A stretch of 64,000 nt of DNA from Clostridia bacterium (GTDB taxonomy: Bacteria; Bacillota; Clostridia; Oscillospirales; Acutalibacteraceae), in the NCBI GenBank assembly GCA_017554405.1, contig JAFZIK010000020.1:1-64000 (forward strand), given 5' to 3'. Shown piece by piece: positions 9,255 through 18,241 of the stretch (positions are counted from its first letter, which is position 1; each line of letters starts with the position of its first letter). The translations under genes and the position numbers were made by a program. The notes beneath the pieces were generated by a model, which ran no database searches, was not told the DNA's origin, and saw only the letters and a program-made list of their open reading frames with translations.

Positions 9255-9286
9255 ACCGCCCGGTCGGCTGACCGGGCGGTATTTTT
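9255..9286. terminator. Bidirectional intrinsic terminator between AraC and GH127-like genes
   Basis: An 11-bp perfect stem, ACCGCCCGGTC (9255-9265) with GACCGGGCGGT (9270-9280), has a GGCT loop. It is flanked by AAAA on the left and ATTTTT on the right, so it can terminate both the plus-strand AraC gene and the minus-strand operon ending at 9294. Confidence 0.85.
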
Positions 9287-9293
9287 CGTTTTA

Positions 9294-10583
9294 TTACTTG
9301 AATATTATCTTTTGTTTGGCGGTTTCGATTATCTCTTTCGGGACCTTATAGTATTTCACTATCGGCGAAAGCTTCATACCGTCCACCGAAACAGCCGCTT
9401 CGGCGTAAGGCAAGAGCGAATCATCCGGCAGGGCGTAAATTATATCGCCGTCAAAGTAAACGCCGTTTTTATTCTTTTCCGCCTTTCCGGTGGTCTCGGC
9501 ATAGAGAAGCTCGGCGTTTTCGTTTATATACCATAAGCCCTCGGCAAGGCGCATACTGCAGCAAAAATACGCCTCGTAGCTATACATCAAGAGGCTGTCC
9601 CACTGACTGTCGGCGCTTACCACCCTTTCGGTGCCGGCGCCGCCGTTATCCCTTTGGAGGGTGGAAAAGCCGTTATGATATATCCTTGCGGCGGTCTTCC
9701 GGTAATCCCCGTTACCGGTCGCCTTAAATAATTCGAGCGCCAGCATAAGCGAATCGACTATGGCGCAGGGCTCGGTCCAGCTATCGGGGCGCCCCCACCA
9801 GTTAAGGTTCTGGTAGGTATAGGTCATACCGCCGCCGAAAACGTATAGATCGTAAATCTCCTTTGCGCCCTTCAGATACTTTTCGTCCGAAGTGACCGAA
9901 TACATCCGCATCATTCCCCTTGCGGCGGTAAGGGTGCAGTGGGTCTGCACGCGAAGGCTGACCTTATCGATCGAAAGATACGCGCCTATCATCTCGTCAA
10001 GAAGCGCTTTGACATCCTCTCTGCCGGTCACCTTATACACGTGCGAAAGCCCGTCGATACTCATAAAAGCACAGCCAACGTCGCTTGATAAAAGCCAGTT
10101 ATCAAAGTAACCTATCTCGTTGCCGCTTACGTCGCCCTCATCCTTTTTGGTGCGGTCGATCGGATAGGCGCCGTAACGCCCGCGTGTCGGCAAAAACAGG
10201 TTTTCGGTTATGCCGTTAATAAAACCGAGAACGGACTCGCCGCCAAACTGCTCATAGTATTCGCAAAGCCCTCTAAGCAGCCAGGAATGCCCCGAAAGCT
10301 GCTGTTCGGCGATGACCTCGCCGTAAATTTTGCCCATATAACCCTTTTCGTTAAGGTTTTCGGGGAGTTTTTCGATCATTTGATCCATACAGGGTATTTT
10401 TTTGCCGCTTATCTTGTAATGCGAAACAAAGGCGAGCAATGCCCTGCCCTCCTTATCGGCGGGCCAATCGTAATTGCCCGGCGCGAAAACGTCGTCTATC
10501 TGATAATAGGGGGAATCGGCAAGCCTTTTATAGTTCAGCCCGATCCGTTCCTTCAGTTCGTTTTTGTCCAACGGTTTTTTCAT
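9294..10583 (-). CDS. GH127/DUF1680-type glycosidase, beta-L-arabinofuranosidase-like
   Basis: The frame extends to 10643, but an AGGAG site 9 bases before the ATG at 10583 (MKKPLDKNELKERIG) fixes the start: 429 residues. The alpha/alpha barrel pattern (SGHSWLLRGLCEYYE, RVQTHCTLTAARGMMRMY) and two motifs point to GH127. 'SWTEPC' places Glu271 and Cys273, and 'YFCCSMRLAEGL' places Cys341-Cys342. In characterised GH127 enzymes a Glu-X-Cys and a Cys-Cys pair make the zinc-thiolate active site, with one Cys as nucleophile. The protein is much shorter than typical GH127 (about 650 residues) and lacks most of the C-terminal beta domains. No signal peptide, so cytoplasmic. Last gene of the 18009-9294 operon, 16 bases after the six-hairpin gene. 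Confidence 0.65.
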   Translation of the reverse strand: MKKPLDKNELKERIGLNYKRLADSPYYQIDDVFAPGNYDWPADKEGRALLAFVSHYKISGKKIPCMDQMIEKLPENLNEKGYMGKIYGEVIAEQQLSGHSWLLRGLCEYYEQFGGESVLGFINGITENLFLPTRGRYGAYPIDRTKKDEGDVSGNEIGYFDNWLLSSDVGCAFMSIDGLSHVYKVTGREDVKALLDEMIGAYLSIDKVSLRVQTHCTLTAARGMMRMYSVTSDEKYLKGAKEIYDLYVFGGGMTYTYQNLNWWGRPDSWTEPCAIVDSLMLALELFKATGNGDYRKTAARIYHNGFSTLQRDNGGAGTERVVSADSQWDSLLMYSYEAYFCCSMRLAEGLWYINENAELLYAETTGKAEKNKNGVYFDGDIIYALPDDSLLPYAEAAVSVDGMKLSPIVKYYKVPKEIIETAKQKIIFK

Positions 10584-10599
10584 ACTGCACCGCTCCTTT

Positions 10600-12354
10600 T
10601 CATTTGATCTCGATATCGGTATATTTGCCGTCTGTAAAAACATTTTTAAGCGATAAACCGCCCGGTATAAAGGGAACGCTTTCCCTTAGCGTATAGCCGC
10701 CTTTATTAAAGGCGATATTCAGTATACCGTCGGTGATCACTCTGCAATAAAGCGCGCTTTCGGCGCTTAAATGCCGCATATTGCCCTCGGGATACGCCTC
10801 TACAGGATAGGGCACGCGCTCGCCGAGAAGCCGTTTTTCCGAATATCCTTTAAGCAGAGAAAACGCCTTTTCGGTCTGCCCGGCGCGGAAAAGCGAGGTG
10901 ATAAAGTATAGCGTGCTTCTGTCCCAGGTGACATTCTCACCCTCATGGGTCTTAAGCCCGTTATCGCTTAAAAGCGCGCTTTCTATCGAGGCGAGGGTAT
11001 CGTTTGCCCTGTCAAAAACGCCCATATAAACGGGCAGGCAGTTCCAAGCCCTCACTTCCTTACACCCCTTATGGTAGGCGTAGGTTTTAAAGCCGCCTAT
11101 CCCGGCGCCGAAATACCCTTCAAACGCTCCTTTTATGCGTTCTTTCAGTTTCTCTGCTTTTTGGCTTTTATCCTCTTTCCCGCATCTTTGCCATAAAACC
11201 GAAAGAAGCCCCAAACCGCCATACGAAAGCGAAGCGGTGGCGAGATTCACGCCGGTGGATATCCTGCCCTCAAGTTCATCCGAATCGGAGAAAACGGCGC
11301 CCTCTTCGGTAATATTGCGCGCTATGTATTCGGTGCACCAGTCAAGCGCCCGTTCCTGACCTGCGTCCGGCGCTTTTCCGACAGTCAAAAGATACCGCGA
11401 AAGCCCGAAAAGATACATGGCGGCATCGCCCCTGTCACCCGCGCCGTTCCAGTAATCAAGCCCTTCGGCTACAATACTGCTCGGGATAGGGCGGTATTCA
11501 TCGTTCATATACGGCTCATAGAGGCGAAAGGCGTTAACACTTGCTTCCATCGCCTTTTTATCGCCCGTAAAGGCAAACCACGGCGCCGCGTATTCAAGCT
11601 GATCGTTGCACCATACCGCGGCGTAATAATCATAGCCGCCGGGGCAGTGGATAAGCCCTTTTTTGGTTCTGAAAAGACTTTCGCCCGCGCGGATTTTGGC
11701 AAAGGCGAATTCGGTATCTATAACGTCGTCTCCGGTGGTAAGATCGCAAACGCTCAACAGCTCCTCCACCCTTTTAATACGCTTGTTTAACGGGTCGGTC
11801 TCAAACGGCGGCTGTGCGTTTGCAAAATACGCCCTGTAGGTAAAAACTATCCGCCGTGTCTCGCCTTTTTTTATTACTCCGGGGCACCCATCGGCAACGC
11901 GGTCAGCGTAGATATACCCTTCGCAGCCGAGCTTTGTTTCGAGCCGTTCGGTCTCTTCGTAAACGGGCGTTACGTCGCCGCGGACCGCCGTTATTTTGAT
12001 ATCCTCATAAAAACAGCTAAGGGTAGTTGACGGATAAAACGACCTTTTTATAAGGGCGTTTCCGGTGTGCGAAAAAAGGGTAAGAATGCCGCTTATCTGC
12101 GCCTTTTCGAAGGTTTCTTCGCCCAAAAGGACCGGCGCGGCGGCGCCCCTTACGCAGTAACTCCCGTGGGTATCGTTGGGCTGGATCCTGAAGCTCGGGA
12201 ACACGATATCCCGCGTAAGTCTAAGTTTCCCGCCCTTTGCGCCGTAACCGATGATACCGGACACCCGCTCGCCGCTCATTTCAAGCGATTCGGTATGCCC
12301 CTCAAGGTCTTTGGTTTCGGTCATTCTTTTGTTTTTTACGATGCTCCACCTCAT
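10600..12354 (-). CDS. Six-hairpin (alpha/alpha barrel) glycosidase-like protein
   Basis: 584 residues, no signal peptide. The N-terminal 200 residues look like a beta-sandwich (MSGERVSGIIGYGAKGGKLRL ... ), followed by an alpha/alpha toroid rich in aromatic and acidic residues ('PGGYDYYAAVWCNDQLEYAAPWFAFTGD', 'PIPSSIVAEGLDYWNGAGDRGDAAMYLFGLSRYLL', 'TWDRSTLYFITSLFRAG'). This is the layout of GH63/GH78/GH95-like six-hairpin glycosidases. I cannot assign one family, and the catalytic acid is a guess (several Asp/Glu in the barrel). It lies between GH38 and GH127-like genes in one operon, so it should act inside the cell on the imported oligosaccharide. The ATG has an AGAGG site 7 bases upstream. 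Confidence 0.55.
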   Translation of the reverse strand: MRWSIVKNKRMTETKDLEGHTESLEMSGERVSGIIGYGAKGGKLRLTRDIVFPSFRIQPNDTHGSYCVRGAAAPVLLGEETFEKAQISGILTLFSHTGNALIKRSFYPSTTLSCFYEDIKITAVRGDVTPVYEETERLETKLGCEGYIYADRVADGCPGVIKKGETRRIVFTYRAYFANAQPPFETDPLNKRIKRVEELLSVCDLTTGDDVIDTEFAFAKIRAGESLFRTKKGLIHCPGGYDYYAAVWCNDQLEYAAPWFAFTGDKKAMEASVNAFRLYEPYMNDEYRPIPSSIVAEGLDYWNGAGDRGDAAMYLFGLSRYLLTVGKAPDAGQERALDWCTEYIARNITEEGAVFSDSDELEGRISTGVNLATASLSYGGLGLLSVLWQRCGKEDKSQKAEKLKERIKGAFEGYFGAGIGGFKTYAYHKGCKEVRAWNCLPVYMGVFDRANDTLASIESALLSDNGLKTHEGENVTWDRSTLYFITSLFRAGQTEKAFSLLKGYSEKRLLGERVPYPVEAYPEGNMRHLSAESALYCRVITDGILNIAFNKGGYTLRESVPFIPGGLSLKNVFTDGKYTDIEIK

Positions 12355-12379
12355 AGCAAGACCTCTCTTTTAAACCGAT

Positions 12380-14806
12380 TTATTCAATTATCGGTATCTC
12401 CTTTATCTCGCCGTCTTCGCCGATTCTTACCGTCTTTACCTCGTGGGGGGTGAAGGTCAACTCAAAGCTTTTGCCTATCGCCTTGAAGTTTATCGAGGCG
12501 GTCGTGGGAACGCCGGCGGTCTCAACCGTTCTGAGCACTATACCGTCATTGTCCTCACCGCGTTTAAGCGCCGAAACGCTTACGTTTTCGCGGTTTATAC
12601 CAAAGGCGGAATACTCCTGCGGCAGAACGCCGTCGTGGTGGGTCTCCTGAATAAGCGCGGGCGGCATATTGAAGAGCTTGGCGCAGCCCGTTATATCCGC
12701 CGTAACGTCCTCAAGGTGGGGGTAGAGTATAAAGCCGAACTCCTGCTCGCCCTTATCGATAAACTCCATTTCCTCATCGCGGTAATCGGCGCCGTAATGA
12801 TCAAGATAAGCGCAGGAGCGCGCAACGATGACCCTGAGATCGTTGCCTACGGCGCAGTGGCTGTATTTGCCGTCGTTTATAAGCGCAAGCCCCGCGCGGG
12901 TGCCTTCTTCAAGAAGGTCGACCCACTCGTGCGCGGCGTCCTCCTCGCCGTTCGGTTCTTTTTCGATAAAGCCGTAAGGCATGGAATATACCGCTTTCGG
13001 CGACCGGACGTTTGCGGGGAAGGAGAATTTTATAACCTTGTATTCCTCATCGGCGTCAAGTATACAGCGAAGGTGCAAACGCGCATCGTTTTTATAAAGG
13101 GTATAATACCTTTTAAGGACCGAATTTCCGTATTTCGTGACCGATTTTACGGTGGCGCGGATAGGTCCGTTTTCTATAAGGCTTAACCTGCCTTCGCCGA
13201 AAACGCCGATATCGGCGTTAAAGAAGTTTGCGTTGTGCGACCAGGTATCGTGCATCGAATCGTCGCATACCACCGCTCTGCAAAGCTTGCCCTTTGCAAA
13301 CTCGCGCTTTTCCGCCTTTAATACGTAGGAAGTGACCGCACCGCTCTCGCTGTCAAACGTGACCTTTACAAGGTTGTTTTCAAGGGTGTTCTCGGTGGCG
13401 CGAAGGTTGGTTATCATCTTGGTTTCGGATGAATCCTCGGTCTTTTTGTAGATATAGTAGACCCTGTAACCCATCGCCGGCAGGTCTACCTCAAATAAAC
13501 ATTTTTTTGTGTTCATGGAATCGGTGTAGGATGCCCTGACCATCTGGAAGGGAACGTCGTTTCCGTTGTGATCCACCACCCGCGTTACGCTGTATGCACC
13601 GAAGCTTACGTAGGTTTTAACGGTAAAGGGATGGGGGTTGAACACAACTATCGGCGAGCCCTCGCCCTCTCTATACCAGAGCCGGTCGCGCATTTCGGAA
13701 AAATCGGCTTTAAGGAAATCGGTTGTCTTTATCCTCGCGGATATCCTCTGCAAAGCGAGGTTTTCAAGCTCCCGCGCCTTCTGGCGGGCGTATCCGAAAG
13801 CGTTGTAGGCGTCAGGGTAAGCCTCCTTGATACAGCAACCGGCGAGCACGTCGTGGAACTGGTTGAACATGACCCTTTGCCACGCCTTTTCAAATTCCGC
13901 GCCGTGGAAATCCCCGCCCGTGATAACGGCGGAGAGCGTATCGAATATCTCGGCGCTCACAAGCTCGCATTCACTGCGGCGGTTTTCATATTTAACCCTG
14001 CTGTTGGCGCTGTAACAACCCGGGGCGTGGTGCTTAAGATCGCCCGTTACAACGGGCATATCCGTGCCCTCGACCTCCCCGAAATATTCACCGGGCACGG
14101 CGTATACGAACTGACCGTTTTCGATCAGCTTTTCCGCCTTCGCAAGATGCTCTTTTGAAGGTCCGCCGCCGTGATTGCCTATGCCGAAAAAGATCATCTG
14201 ATCCTGCGTTTTATCGTAATAATACTTTTTGAGCCGCTCTTCACTAAGATCGCCGTTATAAAGGTCGGGTATCCTGAAAGCGGTGACGAAGCTGCCGTCG
14301 GGGCTGACCCATTTATGCAGATTTTCCGGCGGCAGGGCGGGATTTTCGGTATCCCTTGAAGGGCGCATATAGATGTAATTATCAATGCCGGATTTTTTGA
14401 GCAGCTGCGGAAGCGCCGCGCTGTGACCGAAGGAATCAACGTTATAGCCAACACCGGTTATCGCGCCGAAATTCTCCTTAAAAAACCTCTGCGAATAAAG
14501 CAGATGTCTGCAAAACGCCTCGCCCGAGGGGATATTGCAATCGGGCTGGACCCACATCCCGCCGACAAAGCCCCAGCGGCCCTCTTTAACGCGCTGCCTG
14601 ATCTCCGCAAACATATCCGGATCGACCGCCTTGATCCAGTAATAGTAACCGGCGCAGGCGCTCGTGAATTTATAGCTTTTGTTTTCATTCATCCGGTCAA
14701 GCGCCGAACGGAAGGTGGACCTTATGAGCGACAGCCCTTCGGATACCCGCCATTGCCAGATCGGATCGAGGTGCGCGTTGCCTATAAGATAATATTTTTT
14801 TGCCAT
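12380..14806 (-). CDS. Glycoside hydrolase family 38 alpha-mannosidase
   Basis: 808 residues, usual GH38 size. The N-terminal catalytic domain shows the zinc site at His12 and Asp14 (GNAHLDPIWQW). The nucleophile/zinc ligand is Asp124 in YNVDSFGHSAALPQLL, and the later 'MFNQFHDVLAGCC' supplies the conserved His-Asp. The three-helix and beta-sandwich C-terminal domains typical of the family follow, starting near 'PIVVFNPHPF'. No signal peptide: a cytosolic exo-acting enzyme removing alpha-mannose. AAGGAG precedes the ATG. It is transcribed with GH42 and GH127-like genes, implying a mixed mannose/galactose/arabinose-type substrate, although some GH38 members act on other sugars. Confidence 0.93.
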   Translation of the reverse strand: MAKKYYLIGNAHLDPIWQWRVSEGLSLIRSTFRSALDRMNENKSYKFTSACAGYYYWIKAVDPDMFAEIRQRVKEGRWGFVGGMWVQPDCNIPSGEAFCRHLLYSQRFFKENFGAITGVGYNVDSFGHSAALPQLLKKSGIDNYIYMRPSRDTENPALPPENLHKWVSPDGSFVTAFRIPDLYNGDLSEERLKKYYYDKTQDQMIFFGIGNHGGGPSKEHLAKAEKLIENGQFVYAVPGEYFGEVEGTDMPVVTGDLKHHAPGCYSANSRVKYENRRSECELVSAEIFDTLSAVITGGDFHGAEFEKAWQRVMFNQFHDVLAGCCIKEAYPDAYNAFGYARQKARELENLALQRISARIKTTDFLKADFSEMRDRLWYREGEGSPIVVFNPHPFTVKTYVSFGAYSVTRVVDHNGNDVPFQMVRASYTDSMNTKKCLFEVDLPAMGYRVYYIYKKTEDSSETKMITNLRATENTLENNLVKVTFDSESGAVTSYVLKAEKREFAKGKLCRAVVCDDSMHDTWSHNANFFNADIGVFGEGRLSLIENGPIRATVKSVTKYGNSVLKRYYTLYKNDARLHLRCILDADEEYKVIKFSFPANVRSPKAVYSMPYGFIEKEPNGEEDAAHEWVDLLEEGTRAGLALINDGKYSHCAVGNDLRVIVARSCAYLDHYGADYRDEEMEFIDKGEQEFGFILYPHLEDVTADITGCAKLFNMPPALIQETHHDGVLPQEYSAFGINRENVSVSALKRGEDNDGIVLRTVETAGVPTTASINFKAIGKSFELTFTPHEVKTVRIGEDGEIKEIPIIE

Positions 14807-14868
14807 TTCGTAAACTCCTTAAATGCAGTTTTTATATAAAACGCCGGCGCCGTGCCGACCGGGATCAG

Positions 14869-16008
14869 CTACTTTAAAGAACCGCTTACGTCCCTTTCAA
14901 GCGCGCAGGCAGAGGCGTTGCCCGCGCCGCCGTCATAGCGCGAATTTTTCATCATCACCGCGCAGATACGGTTGCTTCTGTCTACCCAGAAATGCGCTCC
15001 GTAGGCGCCGCTCCAGCCGAAGCAGCCAACGCCTAACCCGTGGGGATAGGTATCGGATATTACTATTCTTACCGAGAGTCCCCACTTTTCGCACCAGTTT
15101 TCAAAATTGGCGCCTTTGTGCGGCGAAGACATCAAAAGAGCCGCCTTTTCGGATATTATTTGGCGACCTTCCGCAGTCTTTCCGAATAAGCACAGCATAT
15201 CTGCAAATTTAATATAATCTTGCGCTGTTGTAACAAGCCCCGCCCCGGCGGGCATACGCCGCGTGAGGTAGTTTTCGAACACGCAGGTCTTATGCAAACG
15301 CAGGTATTCGCTTTTGCCCTCTTCGGTGCGGACGTGCATAAAAACCGTGTTTTCCCACTGCTCTTTTGTAGGGCAAAAGGTAGTGTTTTCCATTCCGAGA
15401 GGGTCAAAGACGTTTTCTTTTAAGTATTGGTCAAAAGGTCTGCCCGATACCTTCTGAACGATCCCCGCCGCGATATCAAACGCCTCGGTGGTGCCGTAGC
15501 ACTGGGCGGAATCGGGCTCAAAGGAGAGCGGTTTTGAAAGGATATCCTCTATCGCCTCATCAAGGGTAAGATCGTTGTTTTCACTCCCGAGTATATCAGC
15601 TACGGGCGCACAGCCGATACCGCTTGTATGTGTAAGCAGATTTTCGACCGTTATTTCTCTTTTTACGGGCTTTAATGATATTATTTTGTTATCCTCAACA
15701 ACGGCAACCTTCATATCCCTTGCCTTAGGGAAATACCTTGATACGTTGTCCTCAAGGTGCAAAAGGCCCTTATCGGCAAGGGTGAGGACCGCGACCGCCG
15801 TTACCGGCTTTGTCATTGAAGCCGCGCGGTAGATCATGCCCGGTCTTGCGGCGACGCCCGGCGCGCTGTTGCCGAAAACGCCCGAATAAACGCATTTGCC
15901 GTTCTGGTGGATTATTACCTCTTTAGAACCTATTTTGTTTTCGCTGAGCTCTTCGCTTGTATGCTCAGATATGAGCGCGCTAAGCTTTTCTGCGTCTATC
16001 TCTCTCAT
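14869..16008 (-). CDS. Beta-lactamase-fold serine hydrolase (class C/EstB type)
   Basis: 379 residues with the serine beta-lactamase/penicillin-binding-protein fold. Ser64-x-x-Lys67 is visible in 'YRAASMTKPVTAVAVL', and a Tyr-Gly motif lies in 'QCYGTTEAFDIAAGIVQ'. There is no signal peptide, unlike true beta-lactamases, so it is more probably a cytosolic esterase, perhaps removing acyl groups from imported glycan. It lies 6 bases after the GH42 gene and 62 bases before GH38, inside the glycosidase operon, which supports a deacylase role. Substrate not determinable from sequence. Confidence 0.8.
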   Translation of the reverse strand: MREIDAEKLSALISEHTSEELSENKIGSKEVIIHQNGKCVYSGVFGNSAPGVAARPGMIYRAASMTKPVTAVAVLTLADKGLLHLEDNVSRYFPKARDMKVAVVEDNKIISLKPVKREITVENLLTHTSGIGCAPVADILGSENNDLTLDEAIEDILSKPLSFEPDSAQCYGTTEAFDIAAGIVQKVSGRPFDQYLKENVFDPLGMENTTFCPTKEQWENTVFMHVRTEEGKSEYLRLHKTCVFENYLTRRMPAGAGLVTTAQDYIKFADMLCLFGKTAEGRQIISEKAALLMSSPHKGANFENWCEKWGLSVRIVISDTYPHGLGVGCFGWSGAYGAHFWVDRSNRICAVMMKNSRYDGGAGNASACALERDVSGSLK

Positions 16009-16014
16009 AGCCGT

Positions 16015-18009
16015 TTATTTATTTTCCGCTTTTTCAAGCACTAAAACCTGATACGGTTCAAGCTCTATATCGCCCCTTAATATCTTTCCGGAAATAAGGT
16101 CTTTATATACCGTATCGCCGTAAAAAGTGCCGCCCTTGCCGCCTATCTCGGCTAAAATAACGCCCGAGGTATTTTTGCCCTTTCTCGGAGAAACGATCAC
16201 AGGCTCGCCCTTTGCGCGGCGCGCGGAAGCACCGGCTTTTTTAAGGACCTCGGCAATTATCTTTTCCGTATCTTTTTTATCCGGCAGGGTGCCGAGAACG
16301 TAAACGAACCCTTTGCCAACGGAAAAACACTGCAAAACCGCGCCGCCGACAATCTGTTTATGACCGGCGGTGACCTTTACAAGGTCGGCGGTGGCGTTCG
16401 GCTCGAATATCTCATAATAGGTGTTGCCGCCGAACTCTTCGCCGCCGCCCCACGCGGCTTTTACCCGCTTTTCCTTATCGGGGAACCAGTATTTGAAGAC
16501 CGCGGGCGTCAGCTCTTCAAGCATACCGTGTAACCTATCGGTAAACCTTGTTCCGTCCTTTGTGCGGATATCGGTCATAGGTCCCGTTACCCATATACCG
16601 CCGTTTTCCACAAAACTTTTTATCCTTGCCCGAAGGTCCCCCTGATCGAGGGTCAGCATAAGCGGCGAAAATACTATTTTGTATTTTTCGAGATCGGCTC
16701 CCGCGTCAATAACGTCGGGGCGAAGACCCATATCTATAAGCGGCTTATAAAAATGATCTTTAAGCGCTCTGTCATACCTGAAATCGCCTACTACCGGCTG
16801 GGTCTCGAACATATTGTAGCAAAGCGAGGAAAAATGCAGGGCGATATCTGTATCGACCTTCGTGTTGTTTATAAAATCGGCGCATTTTTTGAAATCACGC
16901 GCCGCCGCCTTTACCTCTTCTGTGCTATACATCGGTCTGCCGCTTGAATCAAGCACCGAACCGTGAACGAGCTCGTGCCCCGCCCAGTGGGTGCGCCACA
17001 GCCAATACATGGTCGCCTCGCCGCCGAGAACGAGCGGCAGCCAGGAGTTGGCGTAGCAGAAACCGTCCGGCTTGATACTGCCGGAGGTGCCGGTCGAACC
17101 GGAAAAACAGGTGGCGGTCTCGGTATTCCAGAAGGGGCGATCCTTTAAGGTGCGCATATAATCAAGCCACAAACAGCACTCCCAAAGGTCGCCGGGGGTG
17201 TTATAGTGGTTGAACTGCGCAACGTCAAGCGCGGCGTTCATTTTGCGGTAGTCTATGCCGTCCATCGGTATTATATCCGTCCCTACGGGCGCATTCGTAT
17301 ACCTTTTTATGATATTCGCCTGCATAGCGACAAAATCGATATTCGCCTGCCCCTGACTTATGAGATATTCCTGCTTTAAATGCGGATTCTCCCAGGTATC
17401 GCGCGGCAGGGGGACCTCCGTGAAGCTATAATACGCCTGGCTGAAAAGGTTAAGGTTGAGCCGCCGGTTCATTTCTTCTACCGTGCCGAATTTATTTTTA
17501 AGGTGTTCACGGTATTTTTCAGCGCAGTTCTCGCAATAGCACCCTTCGTTATTCGGGATATATATCTCGTTATCGATCTGCCAGCCGATAACGGCTTCCT
17601 CTTTTCCGAATTCCTGCGCCAGCTTCTCCGCTATCCTTGCGCAGTATTTTAAATACTCCGGATGATTCGAGCAGGCGTGGCGCCTGCCGCTGTGCTGCAT
17701 TCTTCTGCCGCTTTTATACTCTACGAGCATATCGGGATATTTTTTCGTAAGCCAAACCGGCGGCGTTGCGGTGGGAGTGCCGATGATAACGCCTATGCCG
17801 GCGCTCTTCAGCTTATCAACAACGTTATGAAGCCAGGAAAAATCAAAAACGCCGTCCTCCGGCTCCATTTTGCGCCAGGCAAATTCGCCGATCCTCGCAA
17901 CGTTTATACCAATGGCGAGCATTTTTTCGATATCCTTATCGATCTCGCGCTCATCCCAATCCTCAGGATAATACGCCGCGCCGAGATATGGAGGTTTTAA
18001 CGTAAACAT
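16015..18009 (-). CDS. Glycoside hydrolase family 42 beta-galactosidase
   Basis: A GTG at 18036 is in frame, but GGGAG 8 bases before the ATG at 18009 (MFTLKPPYLGAAYYPEDW) fixes the start: 664 residues, normal for GH42. The acid/base is Glu148 in IGWQIDNEIY, and the nucleophile is probably Glu297 in RPFWNTETATCFSG. The GH42 zinc cluster is intact: Cys113, then Cys157, Cys159 and Cys162 in GCYCENC. The trimerisation domain and a small C-terminal beta domain follow. No signal peptide. First gene of the five-gene glycosidase operon, behind the promoter at 18078-18106. Confidence 0.93.
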   Translation of the reverse strand: MFTLKPPYLGAAYYPEDWDEREIDKDIEKMLAIGINVARIGEFAWRKMEPEDGVFDFSWLHNVVDKLKSAGIGVIIGTPTATPPVWLTKKYPDMLVEYKSGRRMQHSGRRHACSNHPEYLKYCARIAEKLAQEFGKEEAVIGWQIDNEIYIPNNEGCYCENCAEKYREHLKNKFGTVEEMNRRLNLNLFSQAYYSFTEVPLPRDTWENPHLKQEYLISQGQANIDFVAMQANIIKRYTNAPVGTDIIPMDGIDYRKMNAALDVAQFNHYNTPGDLWECCLWLDYMRTLKDRPFWNTETATCFSGSTGTSGSIKPDGFCYANSWLPLVLGGEATMYWLWRTHWAGHELVHGSVLDSSGRPMYSTEEVKAAARDFKKCADFINNTKVDTDIALHFSSLCYNMFETQPVVGDFRYDRALKDHFYKPLIDMGLRPDVIDAGADLEKYKIVFSPLMLTLDQGDLRARIKSFVENGGIWVTGPMTDIRTKDGTRFTDRLHGMLEELTPAVFKYWFPDKEKRVKAAWGGGEEFGGNTYYEIFEPNATADLVKVTAGHKQIVGGAVLQCFSVGKGFVYVLGTLPDKKDTEKIIAEVLKKAGASARRAKGEPVIVSPRKGKNTSGVILAEIGGKGGTFYGDTVYKDLISGKILRGDIELEPYQVLVLEKAENK

Positions 18010-18077
18010 AGCCGCTCTCCCATCTGTTTTTATCACTTTTTTGCCGGTTTAAAACAATTTCTGATCCGGATATTGTA

Positions 18078-18106
18078 ATTATAACCCCTATAAAAGTGTT
18101 TGTATA
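18078..18106 (-). promoter_or_regulatory. Promoter of the GH42 operon
   Basis: On the minus strand TATACA (18106-18101), a 17-base spacer and TATAAT (18083-18078) form a sigma-A promoter about 70 bases before the GH42 ATG. The -35 lies inside the perfect palindrome TTTGTATACAAA (18099-18110) of the shared element. Confidence 0.65.
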
Positions 18107-18143
18107 CAAAAAAATATGCAAATTATAAAAAATATTAAACATT
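18099..18143 (-). promoter_or_regulatory. 45-bp regulatory element, copy 2
   Basis: This is the counterpart of 8037-8081. Its ends, AATGTTTAAT and TGTATACAAA on the minus strand, are conserved at identical spacing, and the element overlaps the -35 box in the same way. In this copy the inner end is a perfect 12-bp palindrome, TTTGTATACAAA. It is probably bound by the AraC-type regulator at 8293-9207. Confidence 0.6.
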
Positions 18144-18188
18144 GATTCGGAGCGCCGCGCCCGTTTACGCGGCATTCTCAGAAAAACC

Positions 18189-18217
18189 TTGACAAACGGA
18201 ATACTTCGTATTATGAT
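18189..18217 (+). promoter_or_regulatory. Promoter and operator of the PadR operon
   Basis: TTGACA (18189-18194), 17 bases, TATGAT (18212-18217). The spacer and -10 contain the perfect inverted repeat AATAC-TTC-GTATT (18200-18212), and a second imperfect dyad CGTA...TACG spans 18207-18225. PadR proteins commonly bind ATAC/GTAT-type dyads, so autorepression is likely. Confidence 0.7.
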
Positions 18218-18241
18218 GTATTACGCAAAAGGAGGTATCGT

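Noticed and set aside
12443..13186. 247-codon frame antisense to the GH38 gene
   Set aside because: Lies entirely inside a well-supported gene and lacks a start site signal.
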